Source: Leclercia adecarboxylata
Lineage (GTDB): Bacteria > Pseudomonadota > Gammaproteobacteria > Enterobacterales > Enterobacteriaceae
Direction: 5' to 3'
Length of the DNA: 64,000 nt
Assembly: GCF_023639785.1 (NCBI RefSeq)
Contig: NZ_CP098325.1
Location: 3,162,001 to 3,226,000, forward strand
In this document: positions 19,697 through 28,788 of the stretch, in pieces
Layout of the letters: every line of letters starts with the position of its first letter
How positions within the stretch are numbered: position 1 is the first letter of the stretch
The notes under the pieces: model-generated
Database searches by the model: none
The model's input: the letters and a program-made list of their open reading frames with translations, nothing else
What the model was told of the DNA's origin: nothing
Program-made: the position numbers and the translations under genes

Positions 19697-19924
19697 ATGC
19701 CACAACTCTCCCGCTACAGTGATGAACACGTTGAACAAATGCTCAGTGAGCTGCTCAACGTACTGGAAAAACATAAGGCACCGACCGACCTTTCCCTGAT
19801 GGTGCTGGGAAATATGGTGACTAACCTTATCAATACCAGCGTTGCGCCGGCCCAGCGCCAGGCGATCGCGAAATCCTTCGCCCAGGCCTTACAGTCCTCG
19901 GTCAACGACGACCAGGCGCACTAA
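19697..19924 (+). CDS. yejL: UPF0352 family protein YejL
   Basis: The 75-residue helical protein starts [16 protein letters not shown] and is conserved in enterobacteria directly upstream of yejM, here 17 bp away. The family forms small helical dimers; no function is established. The tight spacing suggests cotranscription with yejM, which controls LPS synthesis. Confidence 0.92.
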   Translation: MPQLSRYSDEHVEQMLSELLNVLEKHKAPTDLSLMVLGNMVTNLINTSVAPAQRQAIAKSFAQALQSSVNDDQAH

Positions 19925-19941
19925 GGGAACCGAACCCGTTT

Positions 19942-21702
19942 ATGGTGACGAATCGTCAGCGCTACCGTGAAAAAGTCTCCCAGATGGTTAGCTGGGGGCA
20001 CTGGTTTGCCCTGTTCAACATTCTGCTGGCGATGGTGCTCGGCAGTCGTTATCTCTTTGTCGCCGACTGGCCGACGACGCTTGCCGGACGGGTTTACTCC
20101 TGGATAAGCGTCATTGGTCATTTCAGCTTTCTGGTGTTCGCCACCTATCTGCTGATCCTCTTCCCGCTGACGTTTATCGTCATGTCGCAGCGGCTGATGC
20201 GGTTTGTCTCCGCCATCCTTGCCACCGCAGGCATGACGCTGCTGCTGATTGACAGCGAAGTCTTTACCCGTTTTCACCTGCATCTTAATCCCGTCGTCTG
20301 GGAACTGGTGATCAATCCCGACCAGAACGAAACGGCGCGCGACTGGCAGCTGATGTTTATCAGCGTGCCCATTATCCTGTTGATTGAAATGCTGTTTGCC
20401 ACCTGGAGCTGGCAAAAATTGCGTAGCCTGACGCGTCGTCGTCGCTACGCCAGGCCGGTGGCCGCCCTGTTTTTCGTGGCGTTTATCGGCTCACATTTCA
20501 TGTATATCTGGGCAGACGCCAACTTCTACCGGCCGATCACCATGCAGCGCGCGAATTTACCGCTCTCTTATCCGATGACCGCCCGTCGCTTCCTCGAGAA
20601 ACACGGTCTGCTGGATGCGCAGGAGTACCAGCGCCGCCTGATCGAGCAAGGCGATCCTGAAGCCGTTTCGGTGCAGTATCCGCTGAGCGATCTGCGCTAC
20701 CGTGACATGGGCCAGGGGCAGAACGTGCTGCTTATCACCGTCGACGGTCTGAACTATTCCCGCTTCGAGAAGCAGATGCCCGCGCTGGCTGAGTTCGCCG
20801 ATAAGAACATCAACTTTACCCAGCATATGAGTTCCGGTAACTCAACCGATGCCGGTATCTTTGGTCTGTTCTACGGCATTTCGCCAGGCTATATGGACGG
20901 CGTGCTGTCTTCGCGTATTCCGGCGGCGCTGATCACCGGGCTGAACCAGCAGGGCTATCAGCTGGGGCTGTTCTCCTCTGACGGCTTTAGCAGCCCGCTC
21001 TATCGCCAGGCGCTGTTGTCTGACTTCTCGTTGCCGACAACGAAAAGCCAGTCCGACGAGCAGACTGCCGGGCAATGGATCAACTGGCTTAACCGTTATG
21101 CGCAGGACGATAACCGCTGGTTCTCCTGGATTGCCCTGAATGGCACCACCCTGGATGACAGCAACCAGAAAGCCTTTAACCGCCGCTACGCTCAGGCCGC
21201 AGGCAATGTGGATACCCAGATTGCCCGGGTGCTGGATGCGCTGCGCGAATCCGGCAAGCTGGAGAACACCGTGGTGGTGATCACCGCCGGTCACGGCGTG
21301 CCGCTGGGCGACGAGCGCAACGATGTCGACTGGGCCCGCCCTCGCCTGCATGTTCCGCTGGTGATCCACTGGCCTGGCACGCCATCGCAGCGCATTAACA
21401 TGCTGACCGATCATAAGGATGTCATGACCACCCTGATGCAGCGTCTGCTCCACGTCAGCACGCCAGCCAATGAGTATTCTCAGGGTCAGGATCTGTTCAG
21501 CGCAACGCGTCGTCATAACTGGGTTACTGCCGCCAGCAACAACACGCTGGCCGTCACGACGCCAAAACTGACGCTGGTGCTGAGCAGCAATGGTAATTAC
21601 AAAACCTATGATCCATTGGGTGAAAAACTCGACGACCAGACGCCACAGCTGAGCCTGCTGTTACAGGTGCTGACGGATGAGAAACGGTTTATCGCTAACT
21701 GA
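19942..21702 (+). CDS. yejM: LPS-sensing inner-membrane protein YejM/PbgA/LapC
   Basis: The 586-residue protein has the E. coli length. Five membrane helices (about residues 20-190) are followed by a positively charged linker and a periplasmic domain of the alkaline phosphatase/arylsulfatase fold from about residue 245 (NVLLITVDGLNYSRFE). The hydrolase fold appears not to keep a full set of metal ligands, as in other PbgA proteins. In E. coli it senses periplasmic-leaflet LPS and restrains LapB/FtsH degradation of LpxC; the N-terminal part is essential. The yejL-yejM-proL order is conserved. Confidence 0.95.
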   Translation: MVTNRQRYREKVSQMVSWGHWFALFNILLAMVLGSRYLFVADWPTTLAGRVYSWISVIGHFSFLVFATYLLILFPLTFIVMSQRLMRFVSAILATAGMTLLLIDSEVFTRFHLHLNPVVWELVINPDQNETARDWQLMFISVPIILLIEMLFATWSWQKLRSLTRRRRYARPVAALFFVAFIGSHFMYIWADANFYRPITMQRANLPLSYPMTARRFLEKHGLLDAQEYQRRLIEQGDPEAVSVQYPLSDLRYRDMGQGQNVLLITVDGLNYSRFEKQMPALAEFADKNINFTQHMSSGNSTDAGIFGLFYGISPGYMDGVLSSRIPAALITGLNQQGYQLGLFSSDGFSSPLYRQALLSDFSLPTTKSQSDEQTAGQWINWLNRYAQDDNRWFSWIALNGTTLDDSNQKAFNRRYAQAAGNVDTQIARVLDALRESGKLENTVVVITAGHGVPLGDERNDVDWARPRLHVPLVIHWPGTPSQRINMLTDHKDVMTTLMQRLLHVSTPANEYSQGQDLFSATRRHNWVTAASNNTLAVTTPKLTLVLSSNGNYKTYDPLGEKLDDQTPQLSLLLQVLTDEKRFIAN

Positions 21703-21733
21703 TTTAAAATTAATCAGTTAGCCTGAGCCACCC

Positions 21734-21761
21734 TTGCATTAAATGCGGAATTGGGTAGTAT
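21734..21761 (+). promoter_or_regulatory. Likely promoter of proL
   Basis: TTGCAT and TAGTAT are spaced by 16 bp, ending about 13 bases before the mature tRNA. Confidence 0.45.
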
Positions 21762-21774
21762 AAATTTTATGTGT

Positions 21775-21851
21775 CGGCACGTAGCGCAGCCTGGTAGCGC
21801 ATCGTCATGGGGTGGCGAGGGTCGAGAGTTCAAATCTCTCCGTGCCGACCA
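21775..21851 (+). tRNA. proL: tRNA-Pro, anticodon GGG
   Basis: The 77-base cloverleaf has CCA encoded. The acceptor stem CGGCACG pairs with CGTGCCG. The anticodon stem TCGTC/GGCGA encloses loop ATGGGGT with anticodon GGG at 21809-21811, reading CCC and CCU. The T arm is GAGAG-TTCAAAT-CTCTC. It sits just after yejM, as in E. coli. Confidence 0.97.
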
Positions 21852-21866
21852 AACAATTTGAAGACA

Positions 21867-21900
21867 AAAAAGCCAGCCGGTTAACCGGCTGGCTTTTTTT
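21867..21900. terminator. Terminator after proL, also usable by the facing gene
   Basis: AGCCAGCCGG-TTAA-CCGGCTGGCT is a perfect 10-bp stem with A and T runs on the two sides. It lies 16-49 bases after the tRNA. Confidence 0.92.
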
Positions 21901-21919
21901 GATCTTTAATTCTGACAGA

Positions 21920-23320
21920 TTAGATTTCCGGCGTGGTCTTAAACCCGCTCAGCATCAGCACCAGGCTCTCTTTAGAGGAGGCCGGGCTGAACTGGTAGTG
22001 GTTACCCTGACGGTCGCCACCGATGTACCAGGAGATTTCTGTTTTCCCGGCCGCCAGCGCTTTACGCACCGCTTTGTCGACGTCCACCATCCGGTATTCA
22101 CGCTTGTTGTTGAGATACAGAATGGCATCGGAGTTATAGGAGCAGGCCGGGCGATGATTCCAGGTGACGGTCGCTGGATCCCAGTCGTTGCTTGCCGGAT
22201 AGAAGAAGATCTGATCCGCGCCGTTGGCTTCGACTTTTCCGCCGTAGATCCGCACCTTGTATTTAAACTGCGACGCATCCTGGCCTTTTGGCAGCGGTGG
22301 GATTTTGAACTTGATAAGGCTCATGGTCTCGACGTTGCGGGTCCGGCCGCCGTTTTTCCAGTTATCCTGAATTAACAGCGTTTGCGCCGTCGGGACCGGG
22401 GTGGTTGGGGCCTCGCTGCTCACCCAGACGTTGGCCAGCGCCTTCGAATAACCGTGCGGTATAACGCCGCAATCCACGTCATCGTTCATACACATGTCAG
22501 TCATAAAGCGGGCGGCATCTTCGGTCCAGCCGTTCATAAAGTCGGCATGGGCGGTATACATGCTGCCCCAACGCTCTTCGCGCACATCGCCATTCATGAT
22601 GGGATCGAGCGAGAGCTGCGCTTTGGCGGTATCCAGAGAGGTGATCCCGTGAAGGACATAGGCTACGTTCATATTCACCGTCGGGATTTTCACCGGATAA
22701 CCGGAAGGGCACTGCCCCTTCACATCATAGGCCGCATTCGCCATACCGTGATGGGGCTTCAGGTTGATACCGTCCCAGCAGTTAGGAAACTGGATGCCGA
22801 TGTTGAACTGTACGGCGTCCTGGGCTTTTCTCAGCCCACACACTTCACCAATTTTATTGCTGTAGCCTTTGCCGTTGGCACATAAAAAAGTGATTCGCGG
22901 ATTAGGCGCGCTGCCGTGGTGATCCCCTGCCACCATCTCCAGCCCGGCAGGGAATGGATTAAGCGGGTACTGATCGACGTTGGTGGCCTGATAGTAGGTT
23001 TTCTGATAGGCCGGCTTTACCACCGTGCCGTCCGGGAGACGCATGGAAGGCGCCCAGTAAGCAGAGCTGTCCGCTTTGTTATCGCAGGTGGTTTCTGCAC
23101 GCTGTTGTAACGATGAATACGTTGAGAACGCGTCGGTATGGGTGTTACCGAAAAAGTCGTGCCACATCGCCTGGTTGGTTTTGCCAAACATCATGACGGC
23201 ATCATCGCCCAGGGTATGGGACCAGGCGCAGACAACGCTTGTCTGCGGGGTGGCATGTGCATAAAGGGACGGCAGCAACAGAGCTGACGCCAGCGCGGTG
23301 TAAAGTGTGGTCCTTTTCAT
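21920..23320 (-). CDS. Secreted DUF1996-type protein with C-terminal DNRLRE-like domain
   Basis: The 466-residue protein has a signal peptide (cleavage near AHA, residue 23). Residues about 50-285 resemble the DUF1996 family, known mainly from fungi and actinobacteria: LEMVAGDHHG (127-136), FPNCWDGINLKPHHG (178-192), CPSGYPVKIP (204-213) and HADFMNGWTEDA (258-269). A proline-rich linker (301-312) leads to a beta-rich C-terminal part (about 313-460) that looks like a DNRLRE/CBM96 carbohydrate-associated domain (ASNDWDPATVTWNHRP). Many cysteines suggest disulfides in the periplasm or outside the cell. The function is unknown; polysaccharide binding or processing is a guess. It lies tail to tail with proL, where E. 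coli has other genes. Confidence 0.7.
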   Translation of the reverse strand: MKRTTLYTALASALLLPSLYAHATPQTSVVCAWSHTLGDDAVMMFGKTNQAMWHDFFGNTHTDAFSTYSSLQQRAETTCDNKADSSAYWAPSMRLPDGTVVKPAYQKTYYQATNVDQYPLNPFPAGLEMVAGDHHGSAPNPRITFLCANGKGYSNKIGEVCGLRKAQDAVQFNIGIQFPNCWDGINLKPHHGMANAAYDVKGQCPSGYPVKIPTVNMNVAYVLHGITSLDTAKAQLSLDPIMNGDVREERWGSMYTAHADFMNGWTEDAARFMTDMCMNDDVDCGVIPHGYSKALANVWVSSEAPTTPVPTAQTLLIQDNWKNGGRTRNVETMSLIKFKIPPLPKGQDASQFKYKVRIYGGKVEANGADQIFFYPASNDWDPATVTWNHRPACSYNSDAILYLNNKREYRMVDVDKAVRKALAAGKTEISWYIGGDRQGNHYQFSPASSKESLVLMLSGFKTTPEI

Positions 23321-23411
23321 TAGTATCTCCTTATAGAAAGGACCACATTGGTAACAAATGGGGGTTAACTCTCCGAATTATTTACAGAATAATTTTCCAC
23401 AGTTGCGTGCT

Positions 23412-24596
23412 TTACAACGCCGACGGGCGCTTTAACAGGTAGACCAGGGTGATGAGGCAGATCGCCGCCCCGGTATAAAAGGTGTATTCCGCCCCCCATA
23501 CCTCCCAGATAATACCGGCCCCCAGGCTGGCAATCAGCAGCGCCACACCGCTCACCATGCTGAACAGGCCAAAGGCGGTTCCGCGCAGGTCGGCGGGTGC
23601 CGTTTTGGCGATCATCGCGGTCAGCAGCCCCTGGGTCATCCCCATATGGATCCCCCACAGCGCCACGCCGGCAATGATCCCTATCCAGTGGGTGCTCAGC
23701 GCCAGCACGATATCGGCGGCGATCAACACCACCAGCCCCCACATCAGCAGGCGGGTATGGCTCATGGCATCGGAGAGTTTGCCGAACGGATAGGCCGAAA
23801 ACGCGTAAAGCAGGTTCATGGCGACCATCACCAGCGGGATCAGCGCCAGCGGGATATGGGCCTGCTGGGCGCGCAGCACCAGAAATGCCTCACTGAAACG
23901 GGCGAGGGTGAAGACTGCGCCGAGGCCAATCACCCACCAGCAACTGGCGCCGAGGCGTTTAAGGTTCTCTTTTTTGATGGGGTTGGTACGCTTGTGGGTG
24001 ACAGGGGTAGCGGGCTCATGCAGGCCGACAAAGAGCAGCACAACGGCTAAAATGCCCGGAATAACGGCAATCCAGAAAATGGTGCGGAAATCGTTATTCC
24101 ACAGCAGCATCATGCCGACGGCCAGCAGCGGCCCCAGAAAGGCGCCGAGAGTATCCATCGACTGACGCAGCCCGTATGCTGCCCCGCGTAATTCTGGGGG
24201 CGTGACGTCAGCGACCAGCGCGTCGCGGGGTGCGCCGCGGATCCCCTTCCCTACCCGGTCAATCAGGCGCGCGCCAAGGATCATCCCTGAAGAGGAGGCC
24301 ATGGCGAACAGCGGTTTGCTGGCTGCTCCCAGTCCGTAGCCCAGCAGCGCCAGCCCTTTACGTTTCCCCAGATAGTCGCTGATGGCGCCGGAAAAAACCT
24401 TAATGATGAGCGCAGTGGCTTCTGCCAGCCCCTCAATCAGGCCAATGACGATCACGCTGGCACCCAGCGTGGTCGCCATAAAGAGCGGCAGTAAGCTATG
24501 GATGATTTCCGATGAAATATCCATCAACATGCTGACGCCGCCCACCACCCAGACCCCTTTTGGGATCCGGCTCAGCGTGGAAAACCGGGAGACCAT
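23412..24596 (-). CDS. MFS transporter of unknown substrate
   Basis: The 394-residue, 12-helix major facilitator protein has the sequence DRVGKGIRGAPRDALVAD after helix 4 and a short linker of charged residues (TPVTHKRTNPIKKENLKR) between the halves. This pattern is common in a widespread MFS subgroup whose substrates are unknown. The start is ATG at 24596. It is on the same strand as the DUF1996 gene, with a 91-bp gap that probably contains a separate promoter for the latter. I do not recognise an E. coli counterpart at this locus. Confidence 0.8.
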   Translation of the reverse strand: MVSRFSTLSRIPKGVWVVGGVSMLMDISSEIIHSLLPLFMATTLGASVIVIGLIEGLAEATALIIKVFSGAISDYLGKRKGLALLGYGLGAASKPLFAMASSSGMILGARLIDRVGKGIRGAPRDALVADVTPPELRGAAYGLRQSMDTLGAFLGPLLAVGMMLLWNNDFRTIFWIAVIPGILAVVLLFVGLHEPATPVTHKRTNPIKKENLKRLGASCWWVIGLGAVFTLARFSEAFLVLRAQQAHIPLALIPLVMVAMNLLYAFSAYPFGKLSDAMSHTRLLMWGLVVLIAADIVLALSTHWIGIIAGVALWGIHMGMTQGLLTAMIAKTAPADLRGTAFGLFSMVSGVALLIASLGAGIIWEVWGAEYTFYTGAAICLITLVYLLKRPSAL

Positions 24597-24678
24597 GTTC
24601 CACTCCTGTTATCAGGAAAACAGTCATTTAACCTGAATATAGCGCAGGAGTGAAATGCGAATCTATCGCGTTAATGAC

Positions 24679-24939
24679 TCAATGTTTATCGCTGCCGCCG
24701 AGGAAAAAGATCCCCAGCGGGATGGCCAGCAGAACGGTAAATACCGTACTGTAGACCAGCACCATCGCCGATTGCAGCACGTACATACTGGTCGTCCACT
24801 GGGTCAACGGAATATTGTACTGCTCAACCACGCCAATGATTGTCACACGGCCCACCCCCATTACCGCGATCAGAAAAACCGTCAGCAGTGCCAGCAGAAA
24901 TTTTTTCCCCGCCGGGGTGTTAAGTTTTTTACGTACCAT
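24679..24939 (-). CDS. Small two-helix inner-membrane protein
   Basis: The 86-residue protein has a basic N-terminus (MVRKKLNTPAGKK) and two clear hydrophobic helices, about residues 14-36 and 50-80, consistent with both ends in the cytoplasm. It resembles the small enterobacterial DUF2534 group as I remember it, but this is unverified. It is upstream of the MFS gene on the same strand (82-bp gap) and divergent from eco. No function can be assigned. Confidence 0.6.
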   Translation of the reverse strand: MVRKKLNTPAGKKFLLALLTVFLIAVMGVGRVTIIGVVEQYNIPLTQWTTSMYVLQSAMVLVYSTVFTVLLAIPLGIFFLGGSDKH

Positions 24940-25136
24940 GCGTGTTTTCCTTCACAGATAGATAACAAAGATTGCTGCTCACCCTACCACGATCGCTGCC
25001 GCCGCACCAACTCAGAATTTAAAACCATATTAAAGGCAATTTTTCAGTGATATAAACCAGATAAAAATAAAATTAAGGCAATAAACACCATTTGTGATAG
25101 GGTGATAGTTACCGTTTGTCATAAAAAGGAATGACT

Positions 25137-25628
25137 GTGAAAAACGCCTCTAAAAGCATCATCGCCCTGCTGGCCCTCACCTGTGCCAGTGCATACGCCA
25201 CGTCTGCCGATCTGCCGCTCAGCAAAACGGCCCCGTATCCGCAGGCGGAACAGGGTATGAAGCGCCAGGTGATTGACCTGCCCGAGCAGAAAGATGAAGC
25301 AAATTATAAGGTTGAACTGCTGATCGGCCAGACGCTTGAAGTGGACTGTAACGCGCATCGTCTCGGCGGGCAGCTCACCAGCAAGACGCTGGAAGGCTGG
25401 GGTTATGACTATTACGTCTTCGATAAGGTCACTTCGCCGGTCTCTACCATGATGGCCTGCCCGGACGGCAAGAAGACACGCAAATTTGTGACCGCCAGCC
25501 TGGGCGAGCATAGCCTGCTGCGCTACAACAGCAAGCTGCCGATTGTGGTCTATACGCCTGCGAACATCGAGGTGAAATACCGCGTCTGGCGGGCTGACGA
25601 GAAGGTCGAAAACGCCGTCACGCGTTAA
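25137..25628 (+). CDS. eco: Ecotin, periplasmic serine protease inhibitor
   Basis: I choose GTG at 25137 because AAGGA (25126-25130) is six bases upstream. The ATG at 25131 would be only one base from it and adds two residues. The 163-residue precursor (E. coli 162) has a signal peptide ending near ATSA. The reactive site is intact: Met-Met in [12 protein letters not shown], with the two cysteines (VDCN, MACP) for the disulfide. The dimer inhibits trypsin, chymotrypsin and neutrophil elastase-like proteases. It keeps its E. coli position next to mqo. Confidence 0.95.
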   Translation: MKNASKSIIALLALTCASAYATSADLPLSKTAPYPQAEQGMKRQVIDLPEQKDEANYKVELLIGQTLEVDCNAHRLGGQLTSKTLEGWGYDYYVFDKVTSPVSTMMACPDGKKTRKFVTASLGEHSLLRYNSKLPIVVYTPANIEVKYRVWRADEKVENAVTR

Positions 25629-25631
25629 TAA

Positions 25632-25662
25632 AAAAGCCGGGTTAGCATAACCCGGCTTTTTT
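25632..25662. terminator. Bidirectional terminator between eco and mqo
   Basis: AGCCGGGTTA and TAACCCGGCT form a 10-bp stem with a GCA loop, flanked by A and T runs. Confidence 0.92.
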
Positions 25663-25665
25663 GTG

Positions 25666-27324
25666 TCAGAGCGCGATATCCGCCACCGGTTTGCTTTCCG
25701 GCTGGGTTGTCGCCTGCGGCTGAGCCTGAGGCGCCGTATCCGGGGCCTGAGGTTTTTCATATTTCAACTGCAGCACGCGGCTGGTGTACTCCAGCTCCTG
25801 CTCGGTGGCCTCAACGTTACCGTTCAGCGCCGTACCGTAAGACGGAATAATGGTCTTCAGCTTCGCCTGCCATTCCGGGCTGGCGACTTTGTCTTTAAAC
25901 ACTTTTTCCATCAGGTGCAGCATGATTGGCGCTGCGGTGGAAGCGCCCGGTGAGGCCCCCAGCAGTGCCGCCACGGTGCCCTCTTTATCGCTCACCACTT
26001 CGGTGCCCAGACGCAGCACGCCGCCTTTTTCAGCATCACGCTTGATGATCTGCACGCGCTGTCCCGCCTGCCACAGACGCCAGTCCGCTTTCTTCGCGTC
26101 CGGGTAGTACTCTTTCAGCGCGTCGAAGCGATCGTCATCTGAGAGCAGCACCTGGCTAATCAGGTATTTCACCAGATCGAAGTTATCCAGACCCACATCA
26201 ACCATCGGCCCCACGTTTGAGGTGGTCGTGGCGCTGAGCAGATCCCACAGCGAACCGTTCTTCAGGAATTTGGTCGAGAAGGTGGCGAACGGCCCGAACA
26301 GCACCACGCGCTTACCGTCAAGCATACGGGTATCGATATGCGGGACCGACATCGGCGGCGCGCCCACGGAGGCCTGGCCGTAGACCTTCGCCAGATGGCG
26401 ATTCACCACCTCCGGGTTTTCTGACACCAGGAACTGGCCACCAACCGGGAAGCCCGCATAGTTTTCCGCTTCCGGAATTCCTGTTTCCTGCAGCAGCTTC
26501 AGCGCCGCACCGCCGGCACCGATGAAGACAAACTTCGCCCTGATGACGTGTTCTTCTTCATTGTGCTTCAGATCGGCAACGGTCACGCTCCAGGAGTTGT
26601 CGGCGTTACGCTTAAAGCCGCGCACCTCGGTATTCAGCGCCAGGTTGAAGTTCTCTTTTTTCTGCAGAGAGCCCACCAGCTGACGGGTGATTTCACCGTA
26701 GTTCACGTCGGTACCGATTTCCGTACGGGTGGCGGCCACTTTCTGGTTCGGGTCGCGCCCTTCCATTACCAGCGGTGCCCACTCTTTAATCTGAGCGTGA
26801 TCTTCAGAGTACTTCATGCCGCGGAACAGCGAGCTTTGCTGCAGGGCAGCATAACGTCCACGCAGGAAGTTAACGTTGTCGTCGCCCCAGACAAAACTCA
26901 TGTGCGGCACGGTGTTAATAAAGCTGTGCGGATCGTGCAGCACACCGCTGTTCACCTGGTGAGACCAGAACTGACGGGAGATCTGGAACGCTTCGTTAAT
27001 CTCCACGGCTTTCTCAATGCTGATGGAGCCGTCTTTTTTCTGTGGCGTGTAGTTCAGCTCCATTAACGCGGAGTGGCCGGTACCGGCGTTGTTCCAGCCG
27101 TTAGAGCTCTCCTGCGCCACGCCGTCCAGGCGTTCAACCATGGTCATGGACCAGTCCGGCTGTAACTCTTGCAGATAGGTGCCAAGGGTGGCGCTCATGA
27201 TCCCGCCACCAATTAAAAGAACGTCGGTCTCCTGCTCTTTTGGTGCGTCCGCTTTCACCGCCATGGAGACGGCGTTAAGCCCCACGGCCAGTGAAAAGAG
27301 CGCGGCAGTCATTTTTTTCATCAT
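25666..27324 (-). CDS. mqo: Malate:quinone oxidoreductase
   Basis: The 552-residue membrane-associated FAD enzyme (E. coli 548) oxidises malate to oxaloacetate and passes electrons to quinone. The FAD-binding segment is [13 protein letters not shown] near residues 36-48. Other Mqo segments include [17 protein letters not shown] and GASPGAST. The first 25 residues look like a signal-type hydrophobic segment ([16 protein letters not shown]), as in the E. coli protein. The C-terminal 30 residues are proline and glutamine rich and vary between species. It converges with eco. Confidence 0.95.
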   Translation of the reverse strand: MMKKMTAALFSLAVGLNAVSMAVKADAPKEQETDVLLIGGGIMSATLGTYLQELQPDWSMTMVERLDGVAQESSNGWNNAGTGHSALMELNYTPQKKDGSISIEKAVEINEAFQISRQFWSHQVNSGVLHDPHSFINTVPHMSFVWGDDNVNFLRGRYAALQQSSLFRGMKYSEDHAQIKEWAPLVMEGRDPNQKVAATRTEIGTDVNYGEITRQLVGSLQKKENFNLALNTEVRGFKRNADNSWSVTVADLKHNEEEHVIRAKFVFIGAGGAALKLLQETGIPEAENYAGFPVGGQFLVSENPEVVNRHLAKVYGQASVGAPPMSVPHIDTRMLDGKRVVLFGPFATFSTKFLKNGSLWDLLSATTTSNVGPMVDVGLDNFDLVKYLISQVLLSDDDRFDALKEYYPDAKKADWRLWQAGQRVQIIKRDAEKGGVLRLGTEVVSDKEGTVAALLGASPGASTAAPIMLHLMEKVFKDKVASPEWQAKLKTIIPSYGTALNGNVEATEQELEYTSRVLQLKYEKPQAPDTAPQAQPQATTQPESKPVADIAL

Positions 27325-27552
27325 TTATGCCTTAGTTATATGCGTGGAAATTGCAGGTGAAATAAGCTGCGGGGCAAAATTAACAACATTTAAATATTGT
27401 TTAAAGGTTAAGAAATTATTGTAATTGTGAAATTTAATGGTGGAATGTTTGTATGGAAATGTCGCAACCGGCTGGCAAAACGGTCATTTTCTGGCTACTA
27501 TGCTGCACTTTGTGATCGCGCGCACGGAAGCCCGCCCAAACCTGCGAATCTT

Positions 27553-28788
27553 ATGTCTCAATCTTTGATGCCCAATGAAAGTCGCGTAGCTACCGTGCTG
27601 CGCTCTCCAACGCTTTTTGTACGTGAAATTCTGGCCGGGGTGATTACCGCCCTGGCGCTGATCCCGGAAGTGATCTCCTTTTCAGTGGTGGCGGGTGTAG
27701 ACCCAAAAGTCAGCCTGTTTGCCTCGGTAGTGCTCTGCCTCGGGCTCTCGGTACTGGGCGGCCGCCCGGCCATGGTGACGGCAGCAGCCGGTTCCGTCGC
27801 GCTGGTGATCGGCCCGATGGTGGCGCAGCACGGCGTACAGTACATTCTGCCAGCGGTGCTGCTGGCGGGCGTGATTCAGATCCTGTTCGGCGCCCTGGGA
27901 ATGGCGCGACTGATGCGCTTTATACCCGCCGCGGTGATGACCGGGTTTGTTAACGCGCTGGGCATTTTGATTTTCTTCGCCCAGGTCCCTCATTTCTGGA
28001 GTAAAAGCCCGCTGATCGTCGGTCTTTTCGTCCTGACGCTGTTAATTGTGCTCTGGGCGCCACGCTACATTAAAAGCGTTCCTTCCCCGCTGCTTGCCAT
28101 TGTGGTGTTGACGCTGTTTACCGTCCTCAGCGGCCAGATCCTGCCGACCGTGGGCGATGAAGGCTCGATTGGCGGTGGCCTGCCGGGCATCACCCAGATG
28201 CTGGTGCCGCTCAATCTGCAAACCCTGAGCATTATCTGGCCCTGCGCCCTGAGTATTGCTTTTGTCGGCCTGATGGAGTCGCTCCTGACCGCAAAGCTGG
28301 TGGATGAGCTGACGTCGACCCCATCCAGCAAGCGCCGCGAAAGCATGGGGCTTGGCGTGGCGAATATCATGGCGGGATTCTTCGGCGGGATCGCCGGTTG
28401 CGCGATGATCGGTCAGACCATCGTTAACGTCGAAATGGGTAAAGGACGCAGCCGCGTCTCCACCTTTGCCGCCGGGCTGGTGCTGCTGTTGCTGGTTACC
28501 GCCCTGAGCGAGGTGATGGCTAAAATTCCGATGGCCGTGCTGGCGGGGATCATGGCGATTGTCGCCATCAAAACCTTTAACTGGCAGAGCATTCGCCCTG
28601 CCACGGTGAAAGGCGCGCCGGTTGCAGAAACGCTGGTGATGCTGGTGACCGTCGGGGCCACCGTTACCACCGGCAATCTGGCGATTGGCGTGGTGGGCGG
28701 GATTATCATGATGGCGATCCTCCCTGCCCGCCTGCGTCGTCACAGCGCCGCTACAGCAGAAACAGTGTCGCCAGCCCAAGAAAAATAA
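27553..28788 (+). CDS. SulP (SLC26) family anion transporter without STAS domain
   Basis: ATG at 27553 gives 411 residues starting MSQSLMPNESR. An upstream in-frame extension from 27427 is unlike a transporter and is rejected. About ten hydrophobic segments carry SulP-type features: FVREILAGVITALALIPE near the N-terminus, FVGLMESLLTAKLVDELT and GCAMIGQTIVNVEMGKGRSR. The protein ends soon after the last helix, so the cytoplasmic STAS domain found in most SulP proteins is missing. The substrate could be sulfate, bicarbonate or a dicarboxylate. The last 38 bases overlap the end of mgtE on the other strand. E. coli has no gene here. Confidence 0.85.
   Translation: MSQSLMPNESRVATVLRSPTLFVREILAGVITALALIPEVISFSVVAGVDPKVSLFASVVLCLGLSVLGGRPAMVTAAAGSVALVIGPMVAQHGVQYILPAVLLAGVIQILFGALGMARLMRFIPAAVMTGFVNALGILIFFAQVPHFWSKSPLIVGLFVLTLLIVLWAPRYIKSVPSPLLAIVVLTLFTVLSGQILPTVGDEGSIGGGLPGITQMLVPLNLQTLSIIWPCALSIAFVGLMESLLTAKLVDELTSTPSSKRRESMGLGVANIMAGFFGGIAGCAMIGQTIVNVEMGKGRSRVSTFAAGLVLLLLVTALSEVMAKIPMAVLAGIMAIVAIKTFNWQSIRPATVKGAPVAETLVMLVTVGATVTTGNLAIGVVGGIIMMAILPARLRRHSAATAETVSPAQEK

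Noticed and set aside
21852..25136. Genomic island with integrase next to proL
   Set aside because: There is no integrase, transposase or direct repeat of the tRNA 3' end in the segment. The tRNA is followed by its own intact terminator. The region is variable but I cannot call it a mobile island.
27427..27552. 42-residue extension of the SulP protein
   Set aside because: The extra residues are basic and cysteine-containing, unlike SulP N-termini. ATG at 27553 starts the conserved part.
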